NCBI RefSeq assembly: GCF_013408425.1
Contig: NZ_JACBYV010000001.1
Span: forward strand, 1,054,001 to 1,118,000
Direction: 5' to 3'
Length of the DNA: 64,000 nt
From: Pseudomonas flavescens
GTDB taxonomy: Bacteria > Pseudomonadota > Gammaproteobacteria > Pseudomonadales > Pseudomonadaceae
The notes under the pieces were generated by a model. That model did no database searches, was not told the DNA's origin, and saw only the letters and a list, made by a program, of their open reading frames with translations. The position numbers and the translations under genes are program-made. Below, in pieces: positions 46,385 through 55,962 of the stretch (its first letter is position 1; each line of letters begins with the position of its first letter).

Positions 46385-48067
46385 ATGACCCAGGAAACCG
46401 GCGGCTTCGCCGCACTCGGCCTTCACGCCAATATTCTCTCCGCCCTGACCGCCGTCGGCTACGAAGAGCCTTCGCCCATCCAGTACCAGGCCATTCCGGT
46501 GATTCTCTCCGGCCAGGACATGATCGGCCAGGCTCAGACCGGTACCGGCAAGACCGCAGCGTTCGCGCTGCCGATTCTGTCGAAAATCGATCCGGCCAAG
46601 CGCGAGCCCCAGGCGCTGATTCTGGCGCCGACCCGCGAGCTGGCTTTGCAGGTCGCCACCGCGTTTGAAACCTACTCCAAGCAGATGCCCGGCCTCAACG
46701 TGGTCGCCGTCTACGGTGGTGCGCCTATGGGCCCGCAACTCAAGGCCATCCGCCAGGGCGCGCAGGTTATCGTTGCCACCCCGGGCCGTCTGGTCGACCA
46801 CCTGCGTCGCGACGAGAAAGTGCTGTCGACCATCCAGTACCTGGTGCTCGATGAAGCGGACGAAATGCTCAAGCTGGGCTTCATGGATGACCTCGAAGTG
46901 ATCTTCGAAGCCATGCCGAAAAGCCGCCAGAGCGTGCTGTTCTCCGCGACCCTGCCGCACTCGATCCGCGCCATCGCTGAAAAGCACCTGCGTGATCCGC
47001 AGCACATCAAGATCGCGGCCAAGACGCAGACCGTTTCGCGTATCGAGCAGGCGCATCTGATGATCCATGCCGATCAGAAGACCAACGCCGTACTGCGCTT
47101 GCTGGAAGTCGAAGAATTCGACGCGCTGATCGCCTTCGTGCGTACCAAGCAGGCGACGCTGGATCTGGCCGCTGCGCTGGAAGCCAAAGGCTACAAGGCT
47201 GCCGCCCTGAATGGTGACATCGCCCAGAACCAGCGCGAGCGCGTGATCGAGTCCCTCAAGGATGGCCGTCTGGACATCGTCGTCGCTACCGACGTCGCTG
47301 CCCGTGGTATCGACGTGCCGCGTATCACCCACGTATTCAACGTCGACATGCCGTACGACCCCGAGTCCTACGTGCACCGTATCGGTCGTACCGGCCGTGC
47401 CGGTCGCGAAGGTCGTGCGCTGCTGCTGGTAACGCCGCGCGAGCGTCGCATGCTGCAGGTAATCGAGCGAGTAACGGGTCAGAAGGTTGGTGAAGTCAAA
47501 CTGCCAAACGGCCAGCAGGTTCTCGATGCGCGCATCAAGAAGCTCACCAATGGCCTGGCGCCGCTGGTTGCCGATGCCGAGGCCAGCCATGGTGAGCTGC
47601 TCGATCGCCTGACCGCTGACATCGGCTGCACGCCACGTGCCCTGGCCGCTGCGCTGCTGAAAAAGGCCACCAATGGTCAGCCTCTGGATCTGGCCAGCGT
47701 CGAGCGCGAGCAGCCGCTGGTGCCGGGCGTTGGTGGTGCTCCGCGTGAGCGTCGCGAGCGTGAAGGCGAGCGCAGTGGTGAGCGTAGCGATCCCCGCGAG
47801 CGCCGGGCGCCGATGCCGCTGGGCGAAGGTCGTGCGCGTTGCCGTACCGCGCTGGGTGCGCGTGATGGCATCGCTGCCAAGAACCTGCTGGGCGCTATCC
47901 TCAACGAAGGTGGTCTGGCTCGTGAAGCGATCGGTCGGATCCAGATCCGCGAGAGCTTCAGCCTGGTCGAGCTGCCGGAAGATGGCCTCGAGCGTCTGCT
48001 GAGCAAGCTCAAGGACACCCGTGTTGCCGGCAAGCCGCTGAAGCTGCGTCGTTATCGCGAAGACTGA
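46385..48067 (+). CDS. deaD: DEAD-box ATP-dependent RNA helicase DeaD/CsdA
   Basis: ATG at 46385; 560 residues. Motifs in order: Q motif (GYEEPSPIQYQAIP), Walker A (AQTGTGKTAAF), PTRELALQV, VATPGRLVDHL, DEAD in LVLDEADEML, SATLPHSIRA, then the second RecA domain with ARGIDVPRITHVFN and YVHRIGRTGRAGREGRA. After about residue 465 there is an Arg/Glu-rich stretch and a DbpA-like RNA-binding domain (GRARCRTALGARDGIAAKNLLGAI). It unwinds structured RNA in ribosome assembly and at low temperature. A terminator follows 17 bases after the stop. Confidence 0.95.
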   Translation: MTQETGGFAALGLHANILSALTAVGYEEPSPIQYQAIPVILSGQDMIGQAQTGTGKTAAFALPILSKIDPAKREPQALILAPTRELALQVATAFETYSKQMPGLNVVAVYGGAPMGPQLKAIRQGAQVIVATPGRLVDHLRRDEKVLSTIQYLVLDEADEMLKLGFMDDLEVIFEAMPKSRQSVLFSATLPHSIRAIAEKHLRDPQHIKIAAKTQTVSRIEQAHLMIHADQKTNAVLRLLEVEEFDALIAFVRTKQATLDLAAALEAKGYKAAALNGDIAQNQRERVIESLKDGRLDIVVATDVAARGIDVPRITHVFNVDMPYDPESYVHRIGRTGRAGREGRALLLVTPRERRMLQVIERVTGQKVGEVKLPNGQQVLDARIKKLTNGLAPLVADAEASHGELLDRLTADIGCTPRALAAALLKKATNGQPLDLASVEREQPLVPGVGGAPRERREREGERSGERSDPRERRAPMPLGEGRARCRTALGARDGIAAKNLLGAILNEGGLAREAIGRIQIRESFSLVELPEDGLERLLSKLKDTRVAGKPLKLRRYRED

Positions 48068-48083
48068 TCCGCGATGCTGTAGA

Positions 48084-48112
48084 ACTCGGGGGAGCCATTG
48101 GCTCCCCCGAGT
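48084..48112 (+). terminator. Intrinsic terminator after deaD
   Basis: ACTCGGGGGAGCC pairs perfectly with GGCTCCCCCGAGT across ATT; a short T-rich tail follows. Confidence 0.85.
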
Positions 48113-48264
48113 CGTTTCCGGGCCTCGAAAAGCTCGTTCAGCCAGGCGCTGGAAGCCAGGGCCTGTTGCCGCTGTGGCGCGGTCGTGCTGAAACGGCAAC
48201 AGACCCTAGGACTATCCCCTCGGCGGCTCTACAATCGGCCGTCCTTGTCCGTGTGATGCATTGA

Positions 48265-49617
48265 ATGCCTACCTGTCTCGTCCACTCCCTGCCGTATCAG
48301 GCAGATCCCGCCGCTTATTTCGAACGGGTGCGCCAGGCACCGGGTGCGGTGTTGCTGGATTCCGGTCGGCCGATCGCGTCGCGTGGGCGTTACGACCTGC
48401 TCAGCGCCTGGCCTCAGGCGACGCTGAGCGCGGAGGAGGGTGAGTCAGGCATGGACTTCTTCGCGCGCCTGCGCGAGGGGCTGGCGGCTCTGGGTGAGGC
48501 CGAGCTACCGGCCGGGCTCGAGTTGCCGTTCGCGGGTGGCCTGCTCGGTTACCTCGGCTATGATTTCGGTCGTCGCATCGAGGCGCTGCCCGAGCAGGCC
48601 AGGGATGACCTGGGTCTTGGCGATGCCGTATTCGGCTTGTACCCCTGGGCATTGATCAGCGACCACCATGCACAGACCAGTCAACTGGTGTTTCACCCAT
48701 CGCTCTCCAGCAGCGAGCAGGCGCGCTTGCTCGCCCTGTTCCGGTGCACGCCACCAGTCGCGTCGCAAGAGGCGCCATTCGCCTTGCTTGGGCCCTTCCA
48801 GGCCGACATCGAGGCACATGAGTACGCCAGTGCCATCGCCCGCATTCATGCTTATATCGCTTCCGGTGACTGCTATCAGGTCAACTTCGCCCAGCGCTTT
48901 CGTGCCAGCTACCAGGGTGAGCCCTGGCAGGCCTACCGCGCCCTGCGCCAGGCCTGCCCGACGCCGTTTTCCGGCTACCTGACGCTGGCAGATGGCGGTG
49001 CGGTGCTGAGCCTCTCGCCCGAGCGCTTCATTCGGGTCAGCAAGGGGCAGGTGGAAACCCGACCGATCAAGGGGACTCAGCCCCGTGGGCGCAGCGATCA
49101 GGAGGATGCGGACAATGCCCGCGCCTTGCTCGAAAGCCCCAAGGACCGCGCCGAGAACCTGATGATCGTCGATCTGCTGCGCAACGACCTGGGGCGCAGT
49201 TGCCGGATCGGCTCGGTGCGCGTGCCCGAGCTGTTCGCACTGGAGAGCTACCCGAACGTGCATCATCTGGTCAGTGCGGTGACCGGTGAGCTGGCTGCCG
49301 ACAAGGATGTGCTGGACCTGTTGCTGGGCGCCTTTCCGGGCGGCTCCATCACCGGCGCGCCGAAGATTCGCGCGATGCAGATCATCGACGAGCTGGAGCC
49401 CACCCGGCGCGGTCTGTATTGCGGTTCGCTGCTCTATCTGGACGTGCGCGGCGAGATGGACAGCTCCATCGCCATCCGCAGCCTGCTGGCCAGGCACGGC
49501 ACCATGAGTTGCTGGGGCGGTGGCGGTATCGTTGCCGACTCGGCCTGGCAGACCGAGTATCAGGAGTCGATTACCAAGGTGCAGGTCCTGCTCAGCACCC
49601 TGGAGCGCTTCTGCTAG
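48265..49617 (+). CDS. pabB: Aminodeoxychorismate synthase component I
   Basis: 450 residues from the ATG at 48265. The chorismate-binding domain has SGDCYQVNFAQRF, LSLSPERFIRVSKGQVETRPIKGTQPRG, ENLMIVDLLRNDLGR, LLGAFPGGSITGAPKIRAM and MSCWGGGGIVADS. The PIKGT motif, with Lys in place of the Ala of anthranilate synthase, marks it as PabB. It aminates chorismate for p-aminobenzoate and folate. Its stop overlaps the convergent dioxygenase gene by four bases. Confidence 0.95.
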   Translation: MPTCLVHSLPYQADPAAYFERVRQAPGAVLLDSGRPIASRGRYDLLSAWPQATLSAEEGESGMDFFARLREGLAALGEAELPAGLELPFAGGLLGYLGYDFGRRIEALPEQARDDLGLGDAVFGLYPWALISDHHAQTSQLVFHPSLSSSEQARLLALFRCTPPVASQEAPFALLGPFQADIEAHEYASAIARIHAYIASGDCYQVNFAQRFRASYQGEPWQAYRALRQACPTPFSGYLTLADGGAVLSLSPERFIRVSKGQVETRPIKGTQPRGRSDQEDADNARALLESPKDRAENLMIVDLLRNDLGRSCRIGSVRVPELFALESYPNVHHLVSAVTGELAADKDVLDLLLGAFPGGSITGAPKIRAMQIIDELEPTRRGLYCGSLLYLDVRGEMDSSIAIRSLLARHGTMSCWGGGGIVADSAWQTEYQESITKVQVLLSTLERFC

Positions 49618-50381
49618 GCGAAGCTGTAGATGTCCATGCCCAGCGCTCCGAGGGTGAAACCCTGGTGTTCGATCTGGCAGGTGCCGCCGGCACCGCGGGC
49701 GAAGAATAGCGGCAGCAGGTGCTCCTCGCTGGGGTGATTGCGACGGGCGTGAGGCGCTTGCTGGCGGTAGTCGAGCAGCGCCTGCAGGTCATCACGCTGC
49801 AGCTTGTCGACCACCCAGTCGCGAAACTCCGCAGCCCAGGGCGTCGCCTCTTCCGGAGCGGCACGCCAGTCCAGTTCGCCGAGGTTGTGAGTGATGCTGC
49901 CGGAACCGAGCAGCAGCACGTTCTGCTCACGCAGCCCGGCCAGCGCCTCGCCAACCTGCACCTGCAGGGCTGCGCCCTTGTGACTTGGCAGCGACACCTG
50001 CACCACCGGAATGTCCGCTTGCGGATACATCAGCGACAGCGGTACCCAACTGCCGTGGTCGAACGGCCGGCGCTCATCGGCACGGGCAGGCAGGCCGGCG
50101 GTCTTCAGGCGCTGCAGGATGTCCTCTGCCAGTTGCGGGTTGCCGGGCGCCGGGTATTGCACCTGATAGAGTTCCGGGGGAAAGCCGCCGAAGTCGTGCC
50201 AGGTTTGCGGTTGAGCCGCACTCATCACCAGCAATTCGGCACTTTCCCAGTGCGCCGATACCACCACGATGGCGCGTGGTTTCGGCAACTCCCCAGCAAG
50301 ACGGCTGAGAGCAACGCCGCTGGCGCCTGGCTGCAGGGCAAGCATGGGTGATCCGTGGGAAATGAACAGGCTGGGTAACAT
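49614..50381 (-). CDS. DODA-type extradiol ring-cleavage dioxygenase family protein
   Basis: 255 residues: MLPSLFISHGSPMLALQPGA carries the first metal His; others are in PRAIVVVSAHWES, ADERRPFDHGSWVPLSLMYP and LLLGSGSITHNLGEL. The family includes E. coli YgiD and plant 4,5-DOPA dioxygenase; it uses Fe(II) or Zn. The natural substrate in Pseudomonas is not known. The gene is convergent with pabB. Confidence 0.9.
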   Translation of the reverse strand: MLPSLFISHGSPMLALQPGASGVALSRLAGELPKPRAIVVVSAHWESAELLVMSAAQPQTWHDFGGFPPELYQVQYPAPGNPQLAEDILQRLKTAGLPARADERRPFDHGSWVPLSLMYPQADIPVVQVSLPSHKGAALQVQVGEALAGLREQNVLLLGSGSITHNLGELDWRAAPEEATPWAAEFRDWVVDKLQRDDLQALLDYRQQAPHARRNHPSEEHLLPLFFARGAGGTCQIEHQGFTLGALGMDIYSFA

Positions 50382-50487
50382 GATGATCTCCTGAAGGTAG
50401 GATGATGATCTATCAGCTAGGCTGGGTGAACAACGGCTATTTGGTGGCTGTTTTTATCTGTTTTATCGATTGTTTCGTGGAGGCATC

Positions 50488-51138
50488 ATGCAGGAAGCGT
50501 TCTGGCAAACGCGTTGGCAGAATAATCAGATCGGTTTTCATGCGGCCGAGGTCAACCCGTTCCTGCGCCGCTATTGGCCTGGTTTTACGGCAGCGGATGG
50601 CGCTCGGGTGCTGGTGCCCTTGTGTGGCAAAAGCCTGGATATGGTCTGGCTGGCCGAGCGGGGGCATCGGGTGATTGGCGTGGAGCTGGCACGCACCGCC
50701 GTCGAGGCATTCTTCGCCGAGCAGGGTCTGGACGCGACGGTCACTCAGGAGGGGGCATTTCGGGTTTACCGGCACGGAAGGATCGAGCTGTACTGTGGTG
50801 ATTTCTTCGCGCTCGACAGCGAACAGCTCGCAGATTGTGCGCTGTTCTACGACCGCGCAGCTCTGATCGCCTTGCCAGCCGAGATGCGCGAGCGTTATGT
50901 CCGCCATCTGCAGAGCGTGCTGCCTGGAGGAAGCCAGGGGTTGCTGGTGACCCTGGACTACGATCAGTCGTTGATGAACGGGCCACCCTTTTCCGTCAGC
51001 GATGAGGAGGTGAGCGGCTGGTCCGGCAGTGTCTGGGATAGCCAACTGCTGGAAAGCCAGGACGCCATGGAGGAGCGATTCACTGCCCGAGGGCTCACTC
51101 GCATGGATGAGCGTGTCTATCGATTGCGGCTGCTCTGA
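50488..51138 (+). CDS. tpm: Thiopurine S-methyltransferase
   Basis: ATG at 50488 preceded by GGAGG; 216 residues starting MQEAFWQTRWQNNQIGFHAA. The SAM-binding part is RVLVPLCGKSLDMVWLAERGHRVIGVEL; YCGDFFALDS and ALFYDRAALIALPAEMRERYV are further family marks. Bacterial Tpm methylates selenium and tellurium compounds besides thiopurines and is linked to metalloid resistance. An IS3 element has inserted ten bases after its stop. Confidence 0.95.
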   Translation: MQEAFWQTRWQNNQIGFHAAEVNPFLRRYWPGFTAADGARVLVPLCGKSLDMVWLAERGHRVIGVELARTAVEAFFAEQGLDATVTQEGAFRVYRHGRIELYCGDFFALDSEQLADCALFYDRAALIALPAEMRERYVRHLQSVLPGGSQGLLVTLDYDQSLMNGPPFSVSDEEVSGWSGSVWDSQLLESQDAMEERFTARGLTRMDERVYRLRLL

Positions 51139-51197
51139 GCGAATGGCATGTCTAGTCCTGAAATAGGTTTACACCGTTTCAGCTAGGTTTGCGGTAC

Positions 51198-52067
51198 TCA
51201 AAATGCCCGATGCACCGCATCGGGCGTTTTGTATTTCAGGGCCAGATGCGGCCGCTCCGTGTTGTAGATCCTGACCGCCTCGCTAACCATTGATCTGGCC
51301 TGTTCTAGATCATTGGGGCTGCGTAGCAGCAGTTCGTTCTTCAGAATTCCATTGACCCGCTCCGCAAGCGCGTTCTGATAGCAGTCGTAGCCATCGGTCA
51401 TCGAACACTGCACACCGTGGTATTTGTGCAGTGCCTGGTAGAGCGCTGAGCAATACTGGATTCCGCGATCAGAATGATGGACGAGTACCTGGTTACCCTG
51501 GCGTCTTTTTAGTGCTCGCCTGAAGGCAACCGCCACGGACTCTGCATGCAAGCCTTCATGGACGTGATGGCCGACGATCTTTCGGGAGTACGCATCCGTG
51601 ACCAAGCTCAGATACAGCGGGCCGCCTCGGGCCGGCAGATAGGTGATATCCGCCACCCAAACATGGTCGGGCGCTGTCGCCGTAATCTGATCAGCTCCAG
51701 ACTTGAGCAGGTTCGGATGCCGATAAAAACGATGAAAGCTCTGCGTGGTCTTGTGATACGCGCGCTTGGGCAGTACCAGCAGGCGGTGTTCGGCCAATAT
51801 CTTGAATAGCCGGTCGCGCCCGACCTTCAGGCTGTCATTGGGTTGGCGGTGCAGAAGGTAATGTAACTTGCGCGTGCCGATCCTTGGCTGGCGAAGCCTT
51901 AACCGCTGGACATAACACGCGATCAGCTCATTCTGTATAGCGCGCTGATCAGCAACACGGTTGTGCTTGTAATAAGCCTGGCGACTGATGGATAGAAACT
52001 GGCAAGCCCTGACGATGCTCAGCCCTTGGGCTTGCCCTTGCGAGATGACTTGCCGGGTCGCTTTTTT
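51198..52067 (-). CDS. IS3 transposase orfB part (DDE integrase core)
   Basis: OrfB lies in the -1 frame relative to orfA and has no good start of its own; it is expressed by frameshifting at the A6G run (52061-52067), giving KATRQVISQGQAQGLSIVRAC at the joint. The HTH-21-like part includes SISRQAYYKHN; the rve domain has VADITYLPARGGPLY (Asp), LVHHSDRGIQY (Asp) and ALAERVNGILKNELL (Glu), the complete DDE triad. It ends HRAF at 51198. The fusion protein catalyses excision as a circle and reinsertion. Confidence 0.92.
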   Translation of the reverse strand, partial: KKATRQVISQGQAQGLSIVRACQFLSISRQAYYKHNRVADQRAIQNELIACYVQRLRLRQPRIGTRKLHYLLHRQPNDSLKVGRDRLFKILAEHRLLVLPKRAYHKTTQSFHRFYRHPNLLKSGADQITATAPDHVWVADITYLPARGGPLYLSLVTDAYSRKIVGHHVHEGLHAESVAVAFRRALKRRQGNQVLVHHSDRGIQYCSALYQALHKYHGVQCSMTDGYDCYQNALAERVNGILKNELLLRSPNDLEQARSMVSEAVRIYNTERPHLALKYKTPDAVHRAF

Positions 52068-52417
52068 ACGATCGAAACACCGTAATCCTTCTTCAGCACG
52101 TCGACCACAGCTTCAAAGAACTGTGCCTTCTGGCTCATGAACTGCAGTTGCTGCTCCAGATCCTTGATGCGTTGCTCGGGCGTCAGGTCTTTGGGATCGG
52201 TCACGATCTGGCTCCTGCCGGCTCGAATCGAGGCCCCCTGACTCCAATCCTGCCGACCATGCTTACGCAACCATACCAAAACAGTGGACTTGCCCTGAAT
52301 GCCATACCGGTCCTGAGCCTGTTTATAGGTCAGCTCGCCTTTTTCGATCTGATCGACCACCGACAATTTAAAAGTCAGCGAGTAATCACGCTGCGTACGT
52401 TTAGCACCTTGCTCCAT
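52019..52417 (-). CDS. IS3 transposase orfA (DNA-binding part)
   Basis: 132 residues: MEQGAKRTQRDYSLTFKLSV, a helix-turn-helix GELTYKQAQDRYGIQGKSTVLVWLRKHG, and a leucine-zipper-like LEQQLQFMSQKAQFFEAVVDVLKK. It ends in a Lys/Arg-rich tail. The slippery AAAAAAG sits in the codons for Lys-Lys just before the tail. OrfA alone binds the IS ends and regulates transposition. Confidence 0.92.
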   Translation of the reverse strand: MEQGAKRTQRDYSLTFKLSVVDQIEKGELTYKQAQDRYGIQGKSTVLVWLRKHGRQDWSQGASIRAGRSQIVTDPKDLTPEQRIKDLEQQLQFMSQKAQFFEAVVDVLKKDYGVSIVKKRPGKSSRKGKPKG

Positions 52418-52478
52418 TGAGTTCTCCAGATTCTCGGGCAGAAGGTGTAAACCTTATTCAGGACGGGACAGCAGGCAC

Positions 52479-52507
52479 AAAAAAGGCGACCTCGCGGTCG
52501 CCTTTTT
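52479..52507 (-). terminator. Intrinsic terminator of htpX
   Basis: AAAAAGGCGAC pairs with GTCGCCTTTTT; the stem has A/T runs on both sides so it works in both directions. It is 15 bases past the htpX stop, next to the IS3 right end. Confidence 0.85.
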
Positions 52508-52521
52508 CGTTCGCGTCGCTA

Positions 52522-53394
52522 TCAGCCCAGGCGGCGCAGGGCTTCGATGCGATCTTCCAGCTTGGGGTGGGTCATCAGCAGGCCGGCCAGGCCGTTCTTC
52601 AGGCCACCATTGATACCGAAAGCGGTCAGGCTGTCAGGCATCTGTACAGGAACGCCCTGTTCGGCGCGCAGGCGCTGCAGCGCAGCGATCATGGCACCGG
52701 TGCCGGCCAGTCGGGCGCCAGCTTCGTCCGCCTTGTATTCGCGCTTACGCGAGAACCACATGACGATGATGCTGGCCAGGATGCCCAGTACCAGCTCGGC
52801 GAAGATGGTCGCCACGAAGTAACCGATACCGTGACCGCCTTCGTTCTTGAGGATCGCCTTGTCGACGAAGTTGCCGAAGATGCGGGCGAAGAACATCACG
52901 AAGGTGTTCACCACGCCCTGGATCAGCGCCAGGGTAACCATGTCGCCATTGGCGACGTGGCCGATTTCGTGGGCCAGTACGGCTTTCACTTCATCGGGCG
53001 AGAAGCGCTCGAGCAGGCCTTGGCTGACGGCGACCAGTGCATCGTTCTTGTTCCAGCCGGTGGCGAACGCGTTGGACTCGTAGGCCGGGAAGATACCCAC
53101 TTCCGGCATCTTGATGCCGGCTTCGCGGGACAGCTCTTCGACGGTCTGCAGCAGCCACTGTTCATGGCGCGTGCGGGGTTGAGTGATGATCTCGGTGCCG
53201 GTGCTCATCTTCGCCATCCATTTGGACAGGAAGAGCGAGATCAGCGAGCCGGCGAAACCGAAGACGGCGCAGAAAATCAGCAGGCTGCCGTGGTTCTGGC
53301 CGGTAAAGCGATCAACCCCCAGCAGTTTGAGGGTGATGCTGGCGATGACCAGCACCGCCAAGTTGGTAGCCAGGAACAACATAATGCGCATCAT
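52522..53394 (-). CDS. htpX: Membrane zinc metalloprotease HtpX
   Basis: 290 residues. Two N-terminal membrane segments ([38 protein letters not shown]) are followed by the M48 catalytic site [18 protein letters not shown] (HEIGH) and the third ligand in [17 protein letters not shown]. Two more hydrophobic stretches follow. HtpX degrades misfolded inner-membrane proteins under heat or envelope stress. Its transcript ends at the hairpin next to the IS element. Confidence 0.96.
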   Translation of the reverse strand: MMRIMLFLATNLAVLVIASITLKLLGVDRFTGQNHGSLLIFCAVFGFAGSLISLFLSKWMAKMSTGTEIITQPRTRHEQWLLQTVEELSREAGIKMPEVGIFPAYESNAFATGWNKNDALVAVSQGLLERFSPDEVKAVLAHEIGHVANGDMVTLALIQGVVNTFVMFFARIFGNFVDKAILKNEGGHGIGYFVATIFAELVLGILASIIVMWFSRKREYKADEAGARLAGTGAMIAALQRLRAEQGVPVQMPDSLTAFGINGGLKNGLAGLLMTHPKLEDRIEALRRLG

Positions 53395-53620
53395 GGTGTG
53401 AAACGACTCCTCACGGGAAATACAGGCTCGATACGGCGGCTATATAAGGGCTCGCCCTGTGGCTATTCAACCGAGTGACTATTTCAAACTGTGTCGCACG
53501 GCCCCTGTCAGGGACCACTGCGCAGCAGGGGGACAGCTGCTTAGATGGGGTTTTTCCGGTTTATTTCAATCGAGGCCGAGAAAAACCGCGTTTATTGCGG
53601 TTTTCCCGGCACCTCTGCCG

Positions 53621-54067
53621 CTAGGAGCGGGGCGCTGCAGCGCGCTGTTCGAAGAGCTGGCGGGTCAGTCGCGCAATCCGTTCACCATGTTGCTGAGCCA
53701 GGGCTTCACGCAGTTGAAAGGCCAGGGTAGCCATCACCCGGTGTACTGCCGGAGGAGGCACCTCGCCATCGGGCAGGGCGTGGGGGAGGCTGCGCGACAG
53801 ACGCAGGAAGCCTTTTTCCGTCAGGACCGCCTGGTCGACGGCGTCGTAGCCGATAGTCGACTCGTAACGCAGGTAACCCTCGTCGGCGAGCCACAGCAGA
53901 GCGTCCAGGCAGGCCTGGTGGCGTTTGCTCGGCAGGCCGAACTCATCCGGCTCCTCGCGGCCGATCAGGTCTTCCACGTACAACGCGGCCTTGCGCGGGA
54001 ATACCTGATACAGCGCCAGCAGACCGCTGGCGGCGTCCTTGTAGAAGTCGTCTATCTGCAGGTCCAT
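53621..54067 (-). CDS. Conserved hypothetical protein of Pseudomonas
   Basis: 148 residues starting [30 protein letters not shown] sequence. The segment [41 protein letters not shown] has a winged-helix-like pattern. No catalytic or membrane motif. It lies between htpX and alaA, as in P. aeruginosa. It is 21 bases downstream of the alaA stop, so probably cotranscribed with it. Function unknown. Confidence 0.8.
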   Translation of the reverse strand: MDLQIDDFYKDAASGLLALYQVFPRKAALYVEDLIGREEPDEFGLPSKRHQACLDALLWLADEGYLRYESTIGYDAVDQAVLTEKGFLRLSRSLPHALPDGEVPPPAVHRVMATLAFQLREALAQQHGERIARLTRQLFEQRAAAPRS

Positions 54068-54088
54068 GGCTCTCGGTCCCCGATGCCG

Positions 54089-55300
54089 TTACTGGCGATA
54101 GGTCTTGAGGAAGCTGCCGATTCGGCCGATCGCCTGCTCCAGGTCATCGACGCGGGGCAGGGTGACGACCCGGAAGTGGTCCGGCCACGGCCAGTTGAAC
54201 GCGGTGCCCTGAACCACCAGCAGTTTCTCGGAGAGCAGCAGGTCGAGCACGAACTTCTCGTCGTTGTGGATCGGACAGATCTTGGGGTCGATCTTCGGGA
54301 AGGCATACAGCGCGCCCATGGGTTTGACGCAACTGACACCCGGAATGTCATTGAGCAGTTCCCAGGTACGGTTGCGCTGTTCCAGCAGACGGCCGTTGGG
54401 CAGTACCAGGTCATTGATGCTCTGGTAGCCACCGAGGGCGGTCTGGATCGCATGCTGGCTCGGCACGTTGGCGCACAGGCGCATGTTGGCGAGTATATCC
54501 AGGCCTTCGATATAGCTGGTGGCGCGGTGCTTGGGCCCGGAAATGGCTACCCAGCCCGAGCGGAAGCCGGCCACGCGATAGGACTTGGAGAGGCCGTTGA
54601 AGGTCAGGCAGAGCACGTCCGGCGCCAGGGAGGCGGTGCAGATGTGCTGGGCTTCGTCATAGAGAATCTTGTCGTAGATCTCGTCGGAGAACACCACCAG
54701 GTTGTGCTGGCGCGCCAGCTCGACGATGTCCAGCAGTACTTCCCGAGAGTAGACCGCACCGGTGGGGTTGTTCGGGTTGATCAGCACCAGGGCCTTGGTG
54801 TTCGGGGTGATCTTGGCGCGCATGTCGGCGATGTCCGGAAACCAGCCGGCCTGTTCGTCGCACAGGTAGTGCACCGGGTTACCACCGGAAAGGGCCACGG
54901 CAGCGGTCCACAGCGGGTAATCCGGGGCCGGGATCAGCACTTCGTCGCCGTTGTTGAGCAGTGCCTGCATGGCCATGACGATCAGCTCGGATACGCCGTT
55001 GCCGAGGTAGACGTCCTCGATACCGATGCCTTCCACCTGCTTCTGCTGGTAGTACTGCATCACCGCCTTGCGCGCGCTGAACAGGCCCTTGGAGTCGCTG
55101 TAGCCCTGTGCAGTAGGCAGATTGCGGATCACATCCTGGAGAATTTCATCGGGTGCTTCGAAACCGAAGGGGGCCGGGTTGCCGATGTTCAGCTTGAGAA
55201 TGCGCTGGCCTTCTTCTTCCAGACGCTTGGCGTGCTTGAGCACCGGACCGCGAATGTCATAGCAGACGTTGGCGAGCTTGTTGGATTTGCTGACCTGCAT
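54089..55300 (-). CDS. alaA: Alanine-synthesising aminotransferase (AlaA/YfbQ type)
   Basis: 403 residues: [89 protein letters not shown], and the PLP lysine in [19 protein letters not shown]. AlaA transfers the amino group of glutamate to pyruvate. The start corresponds to the usual AlaA N-terminus. The msrB gene is divergent. Confidence 0.93.
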   Translation of the reverse strand: MQVSKSNKLANVCYDIRGPVLKHAKRLEEEGQRILKLNIGNPAPFGFEAPDEILQDVIRNLPTAQGYSDSKGLFSARKAVMQYYQQKQVEGIGIEDVYLGNGVSELIVMAMQALLNNGDEVLIPAPDYPLWTAAVALSGGNPVHYLCDEQAGWFPDIADMRAKITPNTKALVLINPNNPTGAVYSREVLLDIVELARQHNLVVFSDEIYDKILYDEAQHICTASLAPDVLCLTFNGLSKSYRVAGFRSGWVAISGPKHRATSYIEGLDILANMRLCANVPSQHAIQTALGGYQSINDLVLPNGRLLEQRNRTWELLNDIPGVSCVKPMGALYAFPKIDPKICPIHNDEKFVLDLLLSEKLLVVQGTAFNWPWPDHFRVVTLPRVDDLEQAIGRIGSFLKTYRQ

Positions 55301-55447
55301 GGTGAAGAATCCCGAATCGAAGAGGTGCGGCCTTCAGCGGGCCGAGGCGGCGGCGAGCCGTGGCGGGTTGAGGTGTCGAATCATACGTGTCAGCCTGAGT
55401 CGGGCAAAGATACAGATAGGGCTTTTTTATCCCGAGGAGGACGGCCT

Positions 55448-55846
55448 GTGAGCAAGCTCGAAAAACCACTGGAAACCTGGCGCGAGGAGTTGTCGGACAC
55501 GCAGTTCAACGTCTGCCGGCTGGGCGGCACGGAACGTCCGTTCACCGGGGAGTACCACGACAGCAAGGTGCCTGGCGTCTACCAGTGCGTGTGCTGCGGC
55601 ACGCCACTGTTCGACTCCGATGCCAAGTTCGATTCCGGCTGCGGCTGGCCGAGTTATTTCCAGCCGCTGAACGCCGAGGTCATCACCGAGCTGGAAGACT
55701 TCAGCCACGGCATGCACCGTATCGAAGTGCGCTGCAGCAACTGTGACGCTCACCTGGGACACGTATTTCCCGATGGCCCGCGCCCGACCGGGTTGCGTTA
55801 TTGCATCAACTCGGTGTCGCTCAAGCACGTGCCACGCCAGGCGTAG
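55448..55846 (+). CDS. msrB: Peptide methionine-R-sulfoxide reductase MsrB
   Basis: GTG at 55448 with CGAGGAGG upstream; 132 residues ([17 protein letters not shown]). Zinc ligands are CVCCGTPLF and [12 protein letters not shown]; the catalytic Cys is in [11 protein letters not shown]. It reduces methionine-R-sulfoxide in proteins using thioredoxin. It heads a redox-repair group with gpx and ospR downstream. Confidence 0.96.
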   Translation: MSKLEKPLETWREELSDTQFNVCRLGGTERPFTGEYHDSKVPGVYQCVCCGTPLFDSDAKFDSGCGWPSYFQPLNAEVITELEDFSHGMHRIEVRCSNCDAHLGHVFPDGPRPTGLRYCINSVSLKHVPRQA

Positions 55847-55863
55847 AGCGCGAGTCATCATTC

Positions 55864-55890
55864 GGCCCGCTTATGACGGGCCTTGTTTTT
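55864..55890 (+). terminator. Intrinsic terminator after msrB
   Basis: GGCCCG pairs with CGGGCC across seven bases, followed by TTGTTTTT, 18 bases after the msrB stop. Confidence 0.75.
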
Positions 55891-55891
55891 G

Positions 55892-55921
55892 AGCAATTGA
55901 ATTGTGTGCAATTCAATTGCT
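55892..55921. promoter_or_regulatory. OspR/OhrR-type operator upstream of gpx
   Basis: Two 13-base arms, AGCAATTGAATTG and CAATTCAATTGCT, form a perfect inverted repeat around TGTG. It lies 41 bases before the gpx start and the gene for an OhrR-type MarR regulator ends the same operon. AATTGAATT-like AT-rich palindromes are typical of MarR/OhrR operators. Confidence 0.75.
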
Positions 55922-55962
55922 GACTATTCTTCTCGCTCCTTTACCCCGGCGAGCCCGCACCC

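Larger units (their letters stand above)
51149..52470. mobile_element. IS3-family insertion sequence (IS150-type), complete
   Basis: The left end TGTCTAGTCCTGAAATAGG and the right end (read inward) TGTCCCGTCCTGAATAAGG are imperfect terminal inverted repeats that continue with TTTACACC on both sides. A 3-bp direct duplication GCA flanks the element (51146-51148 and 52471-52473), which fits IS3 transposition. The 1322-base element carries overlapping orfA and orfB on the minus strand with a slippery A6G signal. It lies between tpm and the htpX terminator and breaks no gene. Intact ends and frames suggest recent insertion. Confidence 0.95.

Noticed and set aside
46250..48199. 649-codon minus-strand frame opposite deaD
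   Set aside because: All helicase motifs are on the plus strand; the long open frame results from codon bias.
53459..55447. Upstream 660 codons of the long frame ending in msrB
   Set aside because: They lie antisense to alaA and the 148-aa gene; MsrB similarity begins at the GTG at 55448 with its own ribosome site.
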